From assembly GCA_963924555.1 (NCBI GenBank), contig CAWUPZ010000003.1, positions 1 to 64,000 on the forward strand: 64,000 nucleotides of DNA. Reading direction: 5' to 3'. Source of the DNA: Crambe crambe (taxonomy: Eukaryota > Porifera > Demospongiae > Poecilosclerida > Crambeidae). Below the pieces are notes generated by a model, which was not told where the DNA came from, ran no database searches, and worked only from the letters and a program-made list of their open reading frames with translations. Positions 1 to 9,942 of this stretch are shown in pieces; the stretch's first letter is position 1, and each line of letters opens with the position of its first letter. Position numbers and translations under genes: made by a program.

Positions 1-829
1 TCTCAATTAAGCCATACTCACTCAACAAATTGGGTCTCCACGTGTCTAAAGTTAGTCAAATAGCTAGCTAGCTAGCTAGCTAGCTAATAGCTACTTTGAA
101 AAAAAAAACCTCTCTGAAACTTCATTCCCCAATGGTGGTCACTATAGAGAGGTTCCTCTGTAGTTAGCTACATGCAAAATTATTTAAATTAGCTATATAT
201 CTTGTGCCATAGATTATACATGTGTCCTAGCTTTCCTACATAGCTAATAAATTTTACCTTATAGGCATGCAGTGCCACAGGCAACTTTTATGTTTCTGTG
301 TTCCAGAGTTTGTACAGCTCAGAGGGGTCCGAAACTCAGCAAGGATATAAATCAGCTATATATCGCTCTCACTACAGCTAGTACAAATATCAATGTTGAA
401 AATGAACAACTGCACAAGAAGTTACCTAAAATGAGCGTTGGATTCACTTTCTTTAGCTCATAGCTAATTTCTATAATTCATATACGTAGTTATAATTATA
501 TGGCCTAGCTACAATCTTGAACATTTCTCCTCTTTGCCATCCTAGTACAAGGGAATGCATACCTACATACACGTATATACGTACTTTGCTGTCGCTATAG
601 GCTTCCTTATGGAGTAGTGCAAGTGGGGGAATTTGAATCAGAAATGGGTAATGGGTGCCAGACTCACAATGTTCCATAAAAAGGCCGATTTTTTTCTTCA
701 TTTTTTTAGGTCATAGTTAGCTAAGATTTGTTATTCTAAAGGCATGTCCAGCTAGTGTCCTCCTAAAATCAACTTTCATCTTCCAATGGTTTTTGCATTA
801 CAGCTTGACAGTCAGCTAGTGGTCTCAAC
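1..829. other. Stretch without a recognised gene
   Basis: It holds an AGCT tetranucleotide run (61-86), AT-rich sequence and a short exon-like plus-strand reading frame near 272-463 whose composition (Q, N, E and L-rich) could be coding but which matches nothing I know. The minus-strand frame at 471-701 looks random. Confidence 0.5.
61..86. repeat. (AGCT)n microsatellite
   Basis: Perfect AGCT tetranucleotide run. The same self-complementary tetranucleotide recurs at 3505-3530 and 36984-37003 and inside the palindrome loops, and is a compositional hallmark of the window. Confidence 0.9.
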
Positions 830-1480
830 CTGTGCTTAAAAGCCATGTCCAAGAAATAGAATTAGACACATTGTTCCAAGCATCCACAACAGCATATTGG
901 AAATATGATTTGTGGTGCCAAAGAGTGGAGTGGAGTGGAGTGATGCTCAAGAAACAGAACATCCTTGCAGGATATCAGAGGTGGAAGAAACGTCTACTCC
1001 CAAGTCTATGACTTGACCACTGAAGCTTGGATCACATGATCAATCATTCATCACTATACAAGCAGCAAAGGACTGAACATTCCCCAGTTTCTCGACATAC
1101 AATTTGTGGGGAGGATCCTAGACACATGGAGCTGCAGTATAGTCAAGTTGAGGAAGGATCAGTCACCCTCCCCGAGTACCTGCCAAGGAGACCTTTGGCC
1201 TTGGTAATCGTCTCAAGAATGTGTGTCCTCCAGGAAAGATCACTTGTGATGGTAACACCCAACAGCAGATCAATGTATTCCAGTGATTCACCCTGCAGCA
1301 CGAGTTGTGGAGAGAGGGGTTTGTTATTCTTGAATCTTGACACAACCATCACCTTGACCTTGTTGATATTCCATGTTCCTCAATCCACTCACAGATCCAG
1401 GTCTGCAGCCACAGCAGCAACATCCGAGATAATATGGGATGTCATCCACGAGTCACTCTCTCTTACGGTTTCACTGATTG
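830..1480 (-). mobile_element. Decayed non-LTR retrotransposon (LINE) reverse transcriptase C-terminal fragment
   Basis: The clearest part is a 69-codon frame at 1143-1352 on the minus strand. It carries the thumb-region signature of Jockey/CR1-type LINE polymerases: a KVMVVSRFK-like lead, then LLGVTITSDLSWRTHI and a KAKGLLG stretch. The flanking minus-strand sequence on both sides still reads like the neighbouring parts of such a protein in other frames, with stops, so the fragment is dead. Fingers, palm and endonuclease are absent. It is not the same subfamily as the LINE piece near 37300, which reads LGVYNSSDLSWSPHV at the same place. The family call rests on motif recognition. Confidence 0.7.
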
Positions 1481-1510
1481 TCAAGCTAAATAATAAGATA
1501 ATAATAATAA

Positions 1511-2207
1511 TCAGAGAGTGCGCTAGCACTCTCTAAGTAGGGATGGCAGGTCAAAGGTCATAGGACTGTATAAACTAAAACTCTTCTTTCTCTTCTACCC
1601 TTGCTCTACAGGTTCTCAGAAGGCTACAGTGAGATACTACTTCTACAAAGAAGAGAGGAGAGTGTTCAAAAATCAAAAATTCATTCGCTAACATAAGAAA
1701 AAAACGAGTTCTAAAATTGACTTTTGTTCATTTTCTTTATAATCAGAGAGTGCGTTAGCACTCTCTAAGTAGGGATGGCGGGTCAAAGGTCATAAGACAG
1801 TATAAACTAAAAACTCTTCTTTCTCTTCTACCCTTACTCTACAGGTTCTCAGAAGTCTAGAGTGAATTATTACATCTACAAAGAAGAGAGGAGAATATTC
1901 CAAAACCAAAAATTCATTCGCTAACATAAGAAAAAAACGATGTCTAAAATTGACTTTTGTTCTTTTTCTTTATAATCAGAGAGTGCGCTAGCACTCTCTA
2001 AGTAGGGATGGCGGGTCAAAGGTCATAAGACTGTATAACTAAAAACTCTTCTTTCTCTTCTACCCTTACTCTACAGGTTTTCAGAAGGCTACAGTGAATT
2101 ACTACATCTACAAAGAAGAGAGGAGAATGTTCCAAAACCAAAAATTCATTCGCTAACATAAGAAAAAAACGATGTCTAAAATTGACTTTTGTTCTATTTC
2201 TTTATAA
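1511..2207 (+). repeat. Repeat B: three tandem copies of a 232-233 bp unit
   Basis: Copies begin at 1511, 1743 and 1976, each with a 22-bp self-complementary start (AGAGAGTGCGCTAGCACTCTCT-like), followed by AAGTAGGGATGGC. The units differ by scattered substitutions. The array is followed by a (TAA)n run and repeat A. Two inverted copies of the same unit sit at 24221-24686, again next to A, so B and A travel together. Confidence 0.9.
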
Positions 2208-2231
2208 TAATAATAATAAGGATAATAATAA

Positions 2232-2434
2232 GATCGACGTACCGACTTACTGGCTATAGTCATCAAAATTCTGCTTTGGCCATCTGTTAGAGCGGCACCT
2301 AGAGGCTGATCTTTGCTATTAGTTTTGACTAAGGCTCTACTTCACTATTCGAGCACTCGGAACACTAGCTAATCTTTCGACGTCATTTTGAAGCGCACGT
2401 CGGTAGGGGGCGGGGCTTATGGGCGGGGCCACGT
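2232..2434 (+). repeat. Repeat A, copy 1
   Basis: About 205-bp SINE-like module preceded by (TAA)n, starting GATCGACGTACCG and ending in a GC-rich GGGGCGGGGC...GGGGCCACGT block. Read on the minus strand it goes GC boxes, then AAAATGACGTCG, and ends in a (TTA)n tail. I found no convincing Pol III A and B boxes, so calling it a SINE is not secured. Confidence 0.85.
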
Positions 2435-2439
2435 TAAAG

Positions 2440-2696
2440 TGCACGTGTACAGTACAGCCTAATCAGTTCAGTAGCTAACGCTATTTATTCTTATCTGATG
2501 ATGTTCCTGACACTCCTTGCTACATGGCAGTATAGATGCTCATCCTATAGTACTATTATAATACTTGGCTGTAGTGTAGTCAGCTCACTTCACTATGCCA
2601 TGTACATGTCATTTACATTGCTGTTGTTAGATAAAACTAAATAAATTCTTCCAGAGACTGTATGTCAACTTCAAGCACTAAGAAAAAGAATAGAAA
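2440..2696 (+). repeat. Repeat C, copy 1 (shortened)
   Basis: Linker module between A and palindrome D, recognised by TTATCTGATGATGTTCC near its start and by a GCACTAAGAAAAAG end just before D. This copy lacks the middle part present in copies 2 and 4. Confidence 0.8.
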
Positions 2697-2955
2697 CAAG
2701 TGAGCGCAAAAAATTCCTTCTGAATAAAAAGGTTAAGTAGGGATGGCCTAAAATCTAGCTGGGCTGTATAATGTACTGCAGCCTCATATGAAAACAATCT
2801 CTACTTTTACAACGGCCCATAGCTAGCTATGGGTAGTGGATGTAAATGTAGGGATTGTTTTCATATGAGGCTGCAGTACATTATACAGCCCAGCTAGATT
2901 TTAGGCCATCCCTACTTAACCTTTTTATTCAGAAGGAATTTTTTGCGCTCACTTG
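2697..2955 (+). repeat. Palindrome D, copy 1
   Basis: Two arms of about 107 bp (2697-2804 and 2849-2955) pair almost perfectly around a short loop that itself contains CCATAGCTAGCTATGG. Ends are CAAGTGAG and CTCACTTG. Copy-specific bases such as GCGC near the ends and GGGCTGTATAATG are mirrored in both arms. Confidence 0.95.
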
Positions 2956-2964
2956 TAATAATAA

Positions 2965-3275
2965 CAAGTAAGGGAAAAAGCATTTCGTGAAATGAAAAAA
3001 AGATGTAGGGATGACCACTGCTCAAAAAAGTAAGGAAACAAGAAGGATGGAAATGGGATCAATCTTTGTTCTGTATATCCAGCCAACAATCCCTACATAT
3101 ACACACATTACTACACTATAATCTGAAGTTACCTGACGTATATGTAGGGATTGTTGGCTGGATATACAGAACAAAGATTGATCCCATTTCCATCCTTCTT
3201 GTTTCCTTACTTTTTTGAGCAGTGGTCATCCCTACATCTTTTTTTCATTTCACGAAATGCTTTTTCCCTTACTTG
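2965..3275 (+). repeat. Palindrome E
   Basis: Arms 2965-3102 and 3138-3275 (about 138 bp) pair nearly perfectly around a 35-bp loop. Ends are CAAGTAAG and CTTACTTG, very like D, and each arm is bounded by GTAGGGATG and CAATCCCTAC, again as in D. The arm sequence otherwise differs from D. Confidence 0.95.
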
Positions 3276-3609
3276 TTCCTGGTCTTTTTTCCTCTCTTTT
3301 ATGGTTTTAGCTATGATTAGAGTTCATTCTTCTATGTGTATGTAGGGACAGATGAAAGAAGTTCTCCAATAGCATACCAGCCCAATCATTTATCGAGTCA
3401 AGGTGTTGTGTTGTTGAGCCATACTTGGAGGTCGAAGATGCTGAAATAGAGTCTACCGTGGTGAATCTAAATCCCCGAATCGATACAGTAGTCTATCATC
3501 AGCTAGAGCTAGCTAGCTAGCTAGCTAGAGACAGCTGAGTAATATTATGATTTCGAATAATTGGATATTCAAATACATGCGCATGCGTATTATAGAAAAG
3601 ATGGCTTCC
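3276..3609. other. Stretch without a recognised gene
   Basis: AT-rich sequence with an (AGCT)n run at 3505-3530. No coding signal that I trust on either strand. Confidence 0.5.
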
Positions 3610-3769
3610 TAATTGAATTAGTCGAGTGCTGTGCTCCATAGTGTCTCCTTTTTCATCGACTCTTTCGAGGATCAACGAGTAGAAAAGATCGTAGTTGGTA
3701 GAATTTGGAGTGGATTTGTCCAGAAATCATGGCTGTAGCTTGAGTGGTTCGAGAGATATGGTTGTCTAA

Positions 3770-3819
<50 letters not shown>

Positions 3820-4062
3820 GAGAAGAAGAAGAATATAGCGATTTACCTGCTTGCCGTATTTCTGAAACGGTAAGCTCCCTGGTCCTGAAACTTGGTCTGC
3901 ACATTGTAGTAGGCTCTAGTAGGCTGGATAATCATTCACAGTAGCTTTTGTTAGGTCTAAGTGGGAGAACTAGAATTTCACTTTAGTATTAGTCTATAGG
4001 CGGCGCGCGCGGCCGTCCGAGTCATCCCTACATATATAGAGAGTGCTACCGCACTCTCTGAT
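3610..4062 (+). repeat. Repeat H, copy 1, with (AAT)n microsatellite
   Basis: The first part (3625-3770) ends in a long AAT run (3771-3820). The second part (3905-4062) ends with TCCCTACATATATAGAG and a self-complementary AGAGAGTGCTACCGCACTCTCT block, followed by (TAA)n. Both parts recur at 27770-28060 but there joined tail to tail, so they are probably two separate small elements with TAA tails. Confidence 0.75.
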
Positions 4063-4082
4063 AATAATAATAATAATAATCA

Positions 4083-4292
4083 GATCGACGTACCGGCTTA
4101 CTGGCTATAGTCATCAAAATTCTGCTTTGGCCATCTGTTAGAGCGGCACCTAGAGGCTGATCTTTTGCTATTAGTTTTGACTAAGGCTCTACTTCACTAT
4201 TCGAGCACTCGGAACACTAGCTAATCTTTCGACGCCATTTTGAAGCGCACGTTGGTAGGGGGCGGGGCTTATGGGCGGAGCCACGTAAGCTT
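4083..4292 (+). repeat. Repeat A, copy 2
   Basis: Full copy of module A, preceded by (TAA)n. It is separated from its C and D parts by insertion of the 3.4-kb element at 4311-7735. Confidence 0.9.
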
Positions 4293-5190
4293 AGCTAGGT
4301 CTTCGTTTAGCCATAGATATGCTAGACTACGTACACAGGATTGGAAACAGGGCATGCGCGCGTAGAATTTATAGACCATCCGTGTAGGTACCTGGCGAAC
4401 AGAGAAATCTTACACAAAATAAGAAAGAGGATGAAAGGCAAGGTATTTAGCGCAGCAATAATTATGATTATAAGTGAAAAGGCTCAATGACCTATAGCTG
4501 TAGTAGTTTATCATGTCAGTTTAGTCTATTTACTGTTGCTATGGAAGAAAAACGTGGAAACAGGTGACTGAAAAGTTTTGTGGCACTCCTACTACTAAAA
4601 TAGAAGTCTAGCTGCCTTACTTTTGGTATAAAATGAAAGATACTAGTTGACCATATGTGACAGGATTTGGAAAAAAGGGGAATATCGCGCAAAAATTTAA
4701 AATTGAGTTATTTACATAGCGTGGTAGTTCATACCTCGGGGAGTAGATTGGTACTAGGCCCGAAGCCAAATTCTAAACGATCACTAAGTTACACGCGCGC
4801 TGAATTCTTTGCCTCAGGAGGAAGTTAAATCATTGATTACTTCATTTCCTCTTCTTTAGTCTTGGTCCGTAATCTTTCACGTAGTTCCGCGTTATGGATT
4901 ACATCATTGATTTAAATGTAACCGCGTGGTAGCAAGAAAGGAAGGAGAAGGAAGCTTTCTTTTGTATGTGTTTAGTCATTCATGTAACCCTACCTCTAGC
5001 AACTGACTAAGTCTGGAAATGAACTACTACTGGAAGAATACAAGAGGTAATTTTTTAAAGGGCAGTATTGAAGTTTAACTGTTTATGAAGCTTACCAAGT
5101 AACTGCTATTTCGCTTGTCTCTAGCGCTTCTATAACCTTAAAAATAGGCTATTCTGAAGCAGAGAGGATGAAGCACTACAATTAGGTGAG

Positions 5191-5730
5191 TTACTTTGTT
5201 GAGCTGAAGCTGTAAGATACCTTGTATGTTATGCTTTTTAGCTTGTAACCTTGTAATCTACCATGAGAAAGGATCAAGAACACATGGGGTAAGAACTTTA
5301 TTGTAAAGTTAGGTACCTCACTTATTGATGTCGTGTTCTTTTGTAATGAGCTGATCTCCTTTCCACACACATCCACACCCCCCTCCATGAACTGCCCCAC
5401 AAACAAATCTTCCTTCATCTCACCCGGCATCAGCTCAAATTTCACCTCACCACCAAAGTCCACACGCCTCATTGCCTCCTCAACCAACTCCTCAGTGCTC
5501 AACTCTACATACTCGTCACCATCTCCTCCATTCATATCACATGCACCTCTACCACTTTCCACCTCTATACCGCTACTACTCCCTCCCTCTGTACAAGCCA
5601 CTCCAACCTCACCATTCTCTCCCAACCAGTCATCAAACCTCCCAAGATCACCATGCACACCATCATCCACCAAATGTGCACCACTATTGTGGAGGTAAAA
5701 TGTACCTATGTAAGATAGTTTACTTATCAT
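5191..5730 (-). CDS. Acidic Gly/Glu-rich protein, probable second exon, inside the 3.4-kb element
   Basis: A 179-codon minus-strand frame, rich in G, E, D and V, with runs such as STEELVEEAMRRVDF and GEMKEDLFVGQFMEGG. The real exon probably starts after an acceptor (TTACATAG) near 5702 and ends near 5330, where composition changes and a donor-like sequence follows. The plus-strand frames over the same bases (P, S, T and H-rich) are shadows. No family recognised and no transposase motif. Together with 6126-6335 it would give a protein of about 190 residues. Confidence is moderate that it is coding and low on function. Confidence 0.5.
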   Translation of the reverse strand: MISKLSYIGTFYLHNSGAHLVDDGVHGDLGRFDDWLGENGEVGVACTEGGSSSGIEVESGRGACDMNGGDGDEYVELSTEELVEEAMRRVDFGGEVKFELMPGEMKEDLFVGQFMEGGVDVCGKEISSLQKNTTSISEVPNFTIKFLPHVFLILSHGRLQGYKLKSITYKVSYSFSSTK

Positions 5731-6125
5731 AACTACCCTTTGTTGTACTACAATTTAATTATTCGTTCATTGCACTAACTTAGATCCCTTTCTTAATAAT
5801 GCACACTTAACAGCTACCCCTTTCTTTACAGTGCACACTTATCCTTTGTATTGTGTAATCTATTTAATTATTCATCCGTTGTATCTAACATTACTTCTAT
5901 GATCCCTTTCTTAATGATGCACACCTAACATCCTATCTCAAAAAAAAATTCAGTATCACTCTTGTTATAATGAGCACTAAAGAGCACTAAAGCCATTAAT
6001 GGTGTTGCATAAGTTTTCTTAGCAGTGAGCTTAACTTTGTTGTTCTCCTTTTGCTCGTATGAATGCCGTAAAATTTTCTAACTTAAACATATCCAGCTAC
6101 AATCAATTTAAATCATTTTTAAGTC

Positions 6126-6335
6126 TTATTTAAGTCTTAAATGCAATAAACCTCTCTCTTCAGGTTCGGAGATTCCAAAATCGTCATTGACATCATCCAG
6201 CTGCTCCTCATCATCTCTGCAAGAAGGGTCAAAGAAGTCACTGATGACCTCCATCATAGACTCCTGATCATCTTCAGAGAGTTGCAGAAGCTGATTGATA
6301 GCTGTTGCTGCTTCACTAGCACAATACTTAGCCAT
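6126..6335 (-). CDS. Acidic protein, first exon, inside the 3.4-kb element
   Basis: The frame opens MAKYCASEAATAINQLLQ and continues with a strongly acidic stretch (SEDDQESMMEV, then DDEEQLDDVNDD). This is a reasonable start of a regulatory or DNA-transposon accessory protein. A GT donor inside the last codons (GAG/GTTTAT at about 6155) would end the exon after SEPEER. The second exon is likely at about 5330-5700. I do not recognise the family. It lies between the terminal inverted repeats, so it is probably carried by the transposon rather than a resident host gene, but capture of a host gene is equally possible. The copy at 46082-46291 is identical. Confidence 0.5.
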   Translation of the reverse strand: MAKYCASEAATAINQLLQLSEDDQESMMEVISDFFDPSCRDDEEQLDDVNDDFGISEPEERGLLHLRLK

Positions 6336-6603
6336 TGAAATTCAATACTTGTGGTTACTGTGGTAACAAAAAATTAAATAAGGGAAAGTCCCAGATTAAC
6401 CGCGCACTACTAGGTTTACGTAAGCCGTAAATTGTAACGTAGAGTCCGTTTACGCTTGGTAAGTTTTTGAAGAAACTTCTAACAGCGCGCTTGCCTACTT
6501 CTAATGGTTTCTGACTCTTCAAACTTGGCATGGAAGTAGACCAAAGATCTAAGATATATTTGAGGTAAAAAAAAATTCTTAGAAAAAAAAATTTTTTTTT
6601 GGT

Positions 6604-6953
6604 TGAGCCATAGATATACTAGACTACGTACACAGGATTGGAAACAGGGCATGCGCGCGTAGAATTTATAGACCATCCGTGTAGGTACCTGGCGAACAGA
6701 GAAATCTTATACAAAATAAGAAAGAGGGTGAAAGGCAAGGTATTTTGCGCAGCAATAATTATGATTATAAGTGAAAAGGCTCAATGACCTATAGCTGTAG
6801 TAGTTTATCATGTCAGTTTAGTCTATTTACTGTTGCTATGGAAGAAAAACGTGGAAACAGGTGACTGAAAAGTTTTATGGCACTCCTACTACTAAAATAG
6901 AAGTCTAGCTGCCTTACTTTTGGTATAAAATGAAAGATACTAGTTGACCATAT
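6604..6953 (+). repeat. Internal copy of the left end of the 3.4-kb element
   Basis: Matches 4309-4660 almost base for base, starting at the same CCATAGATAT terminus, and then diverges after GACCATATGT. It means the element contains two left ends facing the same way, either from a nested insertion or from a terminal duplication. The stretch 6606-7735 could be read as a shorter 1.1-kb element sharing the right end. Confidence 0.85.
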
Positions 6954-7690
6954 GTACTCAAGTAGTTTTAATTTTGTGCAGGGCTGGAGATGGCATGCCA
7001 TTTGCCATTGATGGTTTAAGAAGCCATTTCACTATGTTGTTGTTCTTATATGAGGAGATGAGATACCTTCTTGTATCAGGGGCAGGAAAGGATACACTGG
7101 GGCAGCTTTACTCTTCATCTTGATCCCTCAAAACAAGTATATCACAACAAATCTCTCAATGAATTGGATGTTCAGCAGTGCACTATCAGTACTTGTTATT
7201 ATTTTTTTTTTATTATAACATGAAAGGAAATATGTGTAAAGTGACAGTATTAGTTGCTACATTATAGTATCCTTCTTTACTATAGCTTTTCTTGACAGCC
7301 AGCCATGGGTAATCTGAAGAAACAGTAACATCGACATGATTTTTTTACAGGCACCTTTAAAAAGTACATATGTACATATAAATGATCACTACCTAACAGA
7401 TTAGTGGGGAAAAAGAGACTATACTTTTAACATCCAAGCTCCAGAGGTCCACAAAGTCGAACTACCATTGTTACTCGCAATTATACCCTCTAACACTTGA
7501 GAAACCAGCCTTTTTAAGAACCATGCTTGTTTAGCACTATACTAGCCCACTCTTTGCATTCTTTGAACTTACCAATTGGCTATAGTTTAGCAGATATTTG
7601 GCACACTACTTCTCCTCCCCTGTTTGTTTGGGGCAATTTAGCACGAACAGCTGCCTACACGGATTGTCAGTATTGTCGTTATGGGCGCAC
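6954..7690. other. Right interior of the 3.4-kb element
   Basis: AT-rich sequence with no coding frame I trust, up to the right inverted repeat (about 7693-7735). Confidence 0.5.
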
Positions 7691-7740
7691 GTGACCTGTT
7701 TCCAATCCTGTGTACGTAGTCTAGTATATCTATGGTTTAG

Positions 7741-8147
7741 CTAGCTATTATTCTTATCTGATGATGTTCCAGTCACTCCTTGCTGAATTGCAGTACAGAT
7801 GCTCATCTTATAGTAGTATTATAGCCAGTACTTGGCTGTAGTGTAGTCAGCTCACTTCACCATGCCATGCACATGTCATTAAGCTACATTGCTGTTGCTG
7901 TAAAGTTTTATATTAAATAATAGACAAAACTTAAATAGCTAAACAAATTCTTCAACCAGAGACTGTGTATGTACCTACAAAAGAAAAAGATAAGTTTATG
8001 TAGAGCTGGCTTTGTACTGTAGACTCGTGTCAAATTAATAATCACTGCATGCATACTCTCAGTTGAAGTGACAGTCAATACTGCCACTCAATTCTTTACA
8101 TACACAACTTACATTCAACTTCAAGCACTAAGAAAAAAGGATAGAAA
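7741..8147 (+). repeat. Repeat C, copy 2 (full length)
   Basis: Longest C copy, about 400 bp, from TTCTTATCTGATGATG to GAAAAAAGGATAGAAA. It contains the middle part with CTCAGTTGAAGTGACAGTC. It directly abuts palindrome D2. Confidence 0.85.
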
Positions 8148-8396
8148 CAAGTGAATGCAAAACATTTCTTCTAAATAAAAAGGTTAAGTAGGGATAGCTT
8201 AAAATCTAGCTGGGCTATATAATGTACTGCAGCCTCATATGAAAACAATCCCTACTTTTACAACTGCCATAGCTAGCTATAGGTAGTGGATGTAAATGTA
8301 GGATTATGAGGCTGCAGTACATTATATAGCCCAGCTAGATTTTAAGCTATCCCTACTTAACCTTTTTATTTAGAAGAAATTTTTTGCATTCACTTG
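8148..8396 (+). repeat. Palindrome D, copy 2 (right arm shortened)
   Basis: Same architecture as D1. The right arm has lost about ten bases after GTAGG, so this is the one copy where the inner stem is not symmetrical. The outer stem (GAATGC and GCATTC) is matched. Confidence 0.93.
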
Positions 8397-8432
8397 TAAT
8401 AATAATAATAATAATAAGGATAATAAATATAA

Positions 8433-8642
8433 GATCAACGCCCCGACTTACTGGCTATAGTCATCAAAATTCTACTTTGGCCATCTGTTAGAGCGGCACC
8501 TAGAGGCTGATCTTTTGCTATTAATTTTGACTAAGGCTCTACTTCACTATTCGATAGCACTCGGCACTAGCTAATTCTTTCTACGCCATTTTGAAGCGCA
8601 CGTCGGTAGGGGGCGGGGTTATGGGCGGAGCCACGTAAGCTT
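8433..8642 (+). repeat. Repeat A, copy 3
   Basis: Follows D2 through a (TAA)n run. Slightly diverged (ATCAACGCCCCGACT at the start). Its downstream link to C is interrupted by the MITE at 8662-9315. Confidence 0.9.
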
Positions 8643-8661
8643 CTTAAGTTTAGCTAGCTAA

Positions 8662-9315
8662 GCCAAGGGCGTATCGACCCGCCGAAGGCGGGGAGAGGGC
8701 ATGCAACTCCCATACAGGCTGTATAGCCACCGAAATGCTGCAGGTTACTAAAAATAGATTTCGGTGCGCTATACGCGCGCATGCGATGACGCGTGGTGAG
8801 CTCATGAATTAAATCAGCTGACTATTATCATATGACGTAGCTACACCAGCTAGCACTACAAGTACTATAGTATAGCCCTACAGATCGAGATGGAGTCACC
8901 AGAACTCCGCAAGGAATGTGTTGAAGAAGTAGAAGGACTGTAGAACCTATTTGTACTTCAATCTGTTCGTCAGAAGTTGCTGACTAAGTTTGCTTCTCCA
9001 GCTGTAGCCTCAACGGCGGAAGTAGGCTCGTTAAGCTCAATCTTTCAGTTATCAATTCCTGGTCTAATTCGAAATTTGCCTCAGCCATGCATGCTTTCAA
9101 AGGACTGTGGCTTTGGAGTTGAAAGCCGGCCGGCCGGCTAGCTGTTTGCGCGCGCGTGTGCGGTATACTATACTATACTATGCATGTACTAGTGATGAAA
9201 TGTGACGCCAAACCGCAATCTATTTTTAGTAACCTCCAGCATTTCGGTGGCTATACAGCCTGTATAGGAGTTGCATGCCCTCTCCCCGCCTTCGGCGGGT
9301 CGATACGCCCTTGGC
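8662..9315. mobile_element. Harbinger-like non-autonomous element with TAA target duplication
   Basis: The ends are inverted repeats of about 105 bp beginning GCCAAGGGCGTATCGACCCG, with a GC-rich CCGCCGAAGGCGGGG hairpin inside each end. TAA flanks both sides (8659-8661 and 9316-9318). The empty site is present in this window: the minus strand at about 23005-23050 reads TTAGCTAGCTAAGCTTAGC without interruption. A 3-bp TAA duplication fits PIF/Harbinger, but no transposase is present. The interior has a coding-looking frame starting at 8890 with one stop, possibly a captured exon. Confidence 0.85.
8890..9114 (+). pseudogene. Exon-like fragment inside the Harbinger-like MITE
   Basis: The frame from ATG at 8890 reads MESPELRKECVEEVEGL, meets one stop, then continues in the same frame for about 55 codons with a protein-like composition (NLFVLQSVRQKLLTKF and onwards). 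Continuity across a single stop suggests a former coding exon. I do not recognise the protein. It may be remnant transposon coding sequence or a host exon captured by the element. Confidence 0.35.
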
Positions 9316-9344
9316 TAAGCTTAGCTAGGTCTTCAGTTTAATCG

Positions 9345-9659
9345 TTTAGCTATCTATTCATTCTTATCTGATGATGTTCCAGTCACTCCTTGCTGAATTA
9401 CAGTAATTATAGTAGTATTATATAGCCAATACTTGGCTGTAGTGTAGTCACCATGCTCATTTACATTGCTATTGCTGATATTAAATTTAATAGCTAACAG
9501 ACAAAACTGAATAGCTAAACAAATTCTTCAGCCAGTGACCCTACAAAAGAAAAAGATAAGGTTTATGTAGAGCTGGCTTTGTACTGTACTGTAGCTTCAT
9601 CACTGCATACTCTCAGTTGAAGTGACGGTCAATGCAAGCACTAAGAAAAAGGATGGAAA
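9345..9659 (+). repeat. Repeat C, copy 3
   Basis: Shortened C copy between the MITE and D3, with the same start and end signatures as copy 2. Confidence 0.85.
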
Positions 9660-9921
9660 CAAGTGAGCACAAAAAATTTCTTCAAAATAAAAAAAGGTTA
9701 AGTAGGGATAGCCTAAAATCTAGCTGGGCTATATAAATGTACTGCAGCCTAGCTCGTATGAAAACAATCCCTACTTTTACAACTGCCGTAGCTAGCTATA
9801 GGTAGTGGATGTAAATGTAGGGATTGTTTTCATACGAGCTAGGCTGCAGTACATTTATATAGCCCAGCTAGATTTTAGGCTATCCCTACTTAACCTTAAA
9901 GAAATTTTTTGTGCTCACTTG
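9660..9921 (+). repeat. Palindrome D, copy 3
   Basis: Arms pair with copy-specific matched changes: an extra AGCT after GCAGCCT occurs in both arms, and GAGCAC pairs with GTGCTC. The right outer arm lacks a few bases of the CTTTTTATT run. Confidence 0.95.
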
Positions 9922-9942
9922 TAATAATAAGGATAATAATAA

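Larger units (their letters stand above)
4311..7735. mobile_element. 3.4-kb DNA transposon-like element with terminal inverted repeats
   Basis: The ends are inverted copies of about 42 bp: CCATAGATAT, then CTAGACTACGTACACAGG, then ATTGGAAACAGG. The flanks carry TTTAG on both sides (4306-4310 and 7736-7740). The unfilled site is visible in the minus-strand A-C junction near 23970, where GTCTTCGTTTAGCTAGC is uninterrupted, so the borders are well supported. Inside lie a two-exon acidic gene on the minus strand (5191-6335) and a second copy of the left 350 bp (6604-6953). No known transposase domain is visible. The 5-bp target duplication does not point safely to one superfamily. A shorter relative with similar ends is at 11031-12134. 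Confidence 0.85.

Noticed and set aside
1027-1536. 169-codon plus-strand frame
   Set aside because: Antisense of the LINE fragment and the beginning of repeat B.
1511-2207. Helitron 3' end for repeat B (hairpin followed by CTAA)
   Set aside because: The hairpin is at the start of each tandem unit and no TC start or AT target site could be shown.
3653-3944. Poly-Leu and poly-Asn reading frames
   Set aside because: They are translations of the (AAT)n microsatellite on the two strands.
5333-5732. Plus-strand Pro/Ser/Thr and His-rich frames
   Set aside because: Shadows of the acidic minus-strand exon; their composition is what the antisense of a Gly/Glu-rich frame gives.
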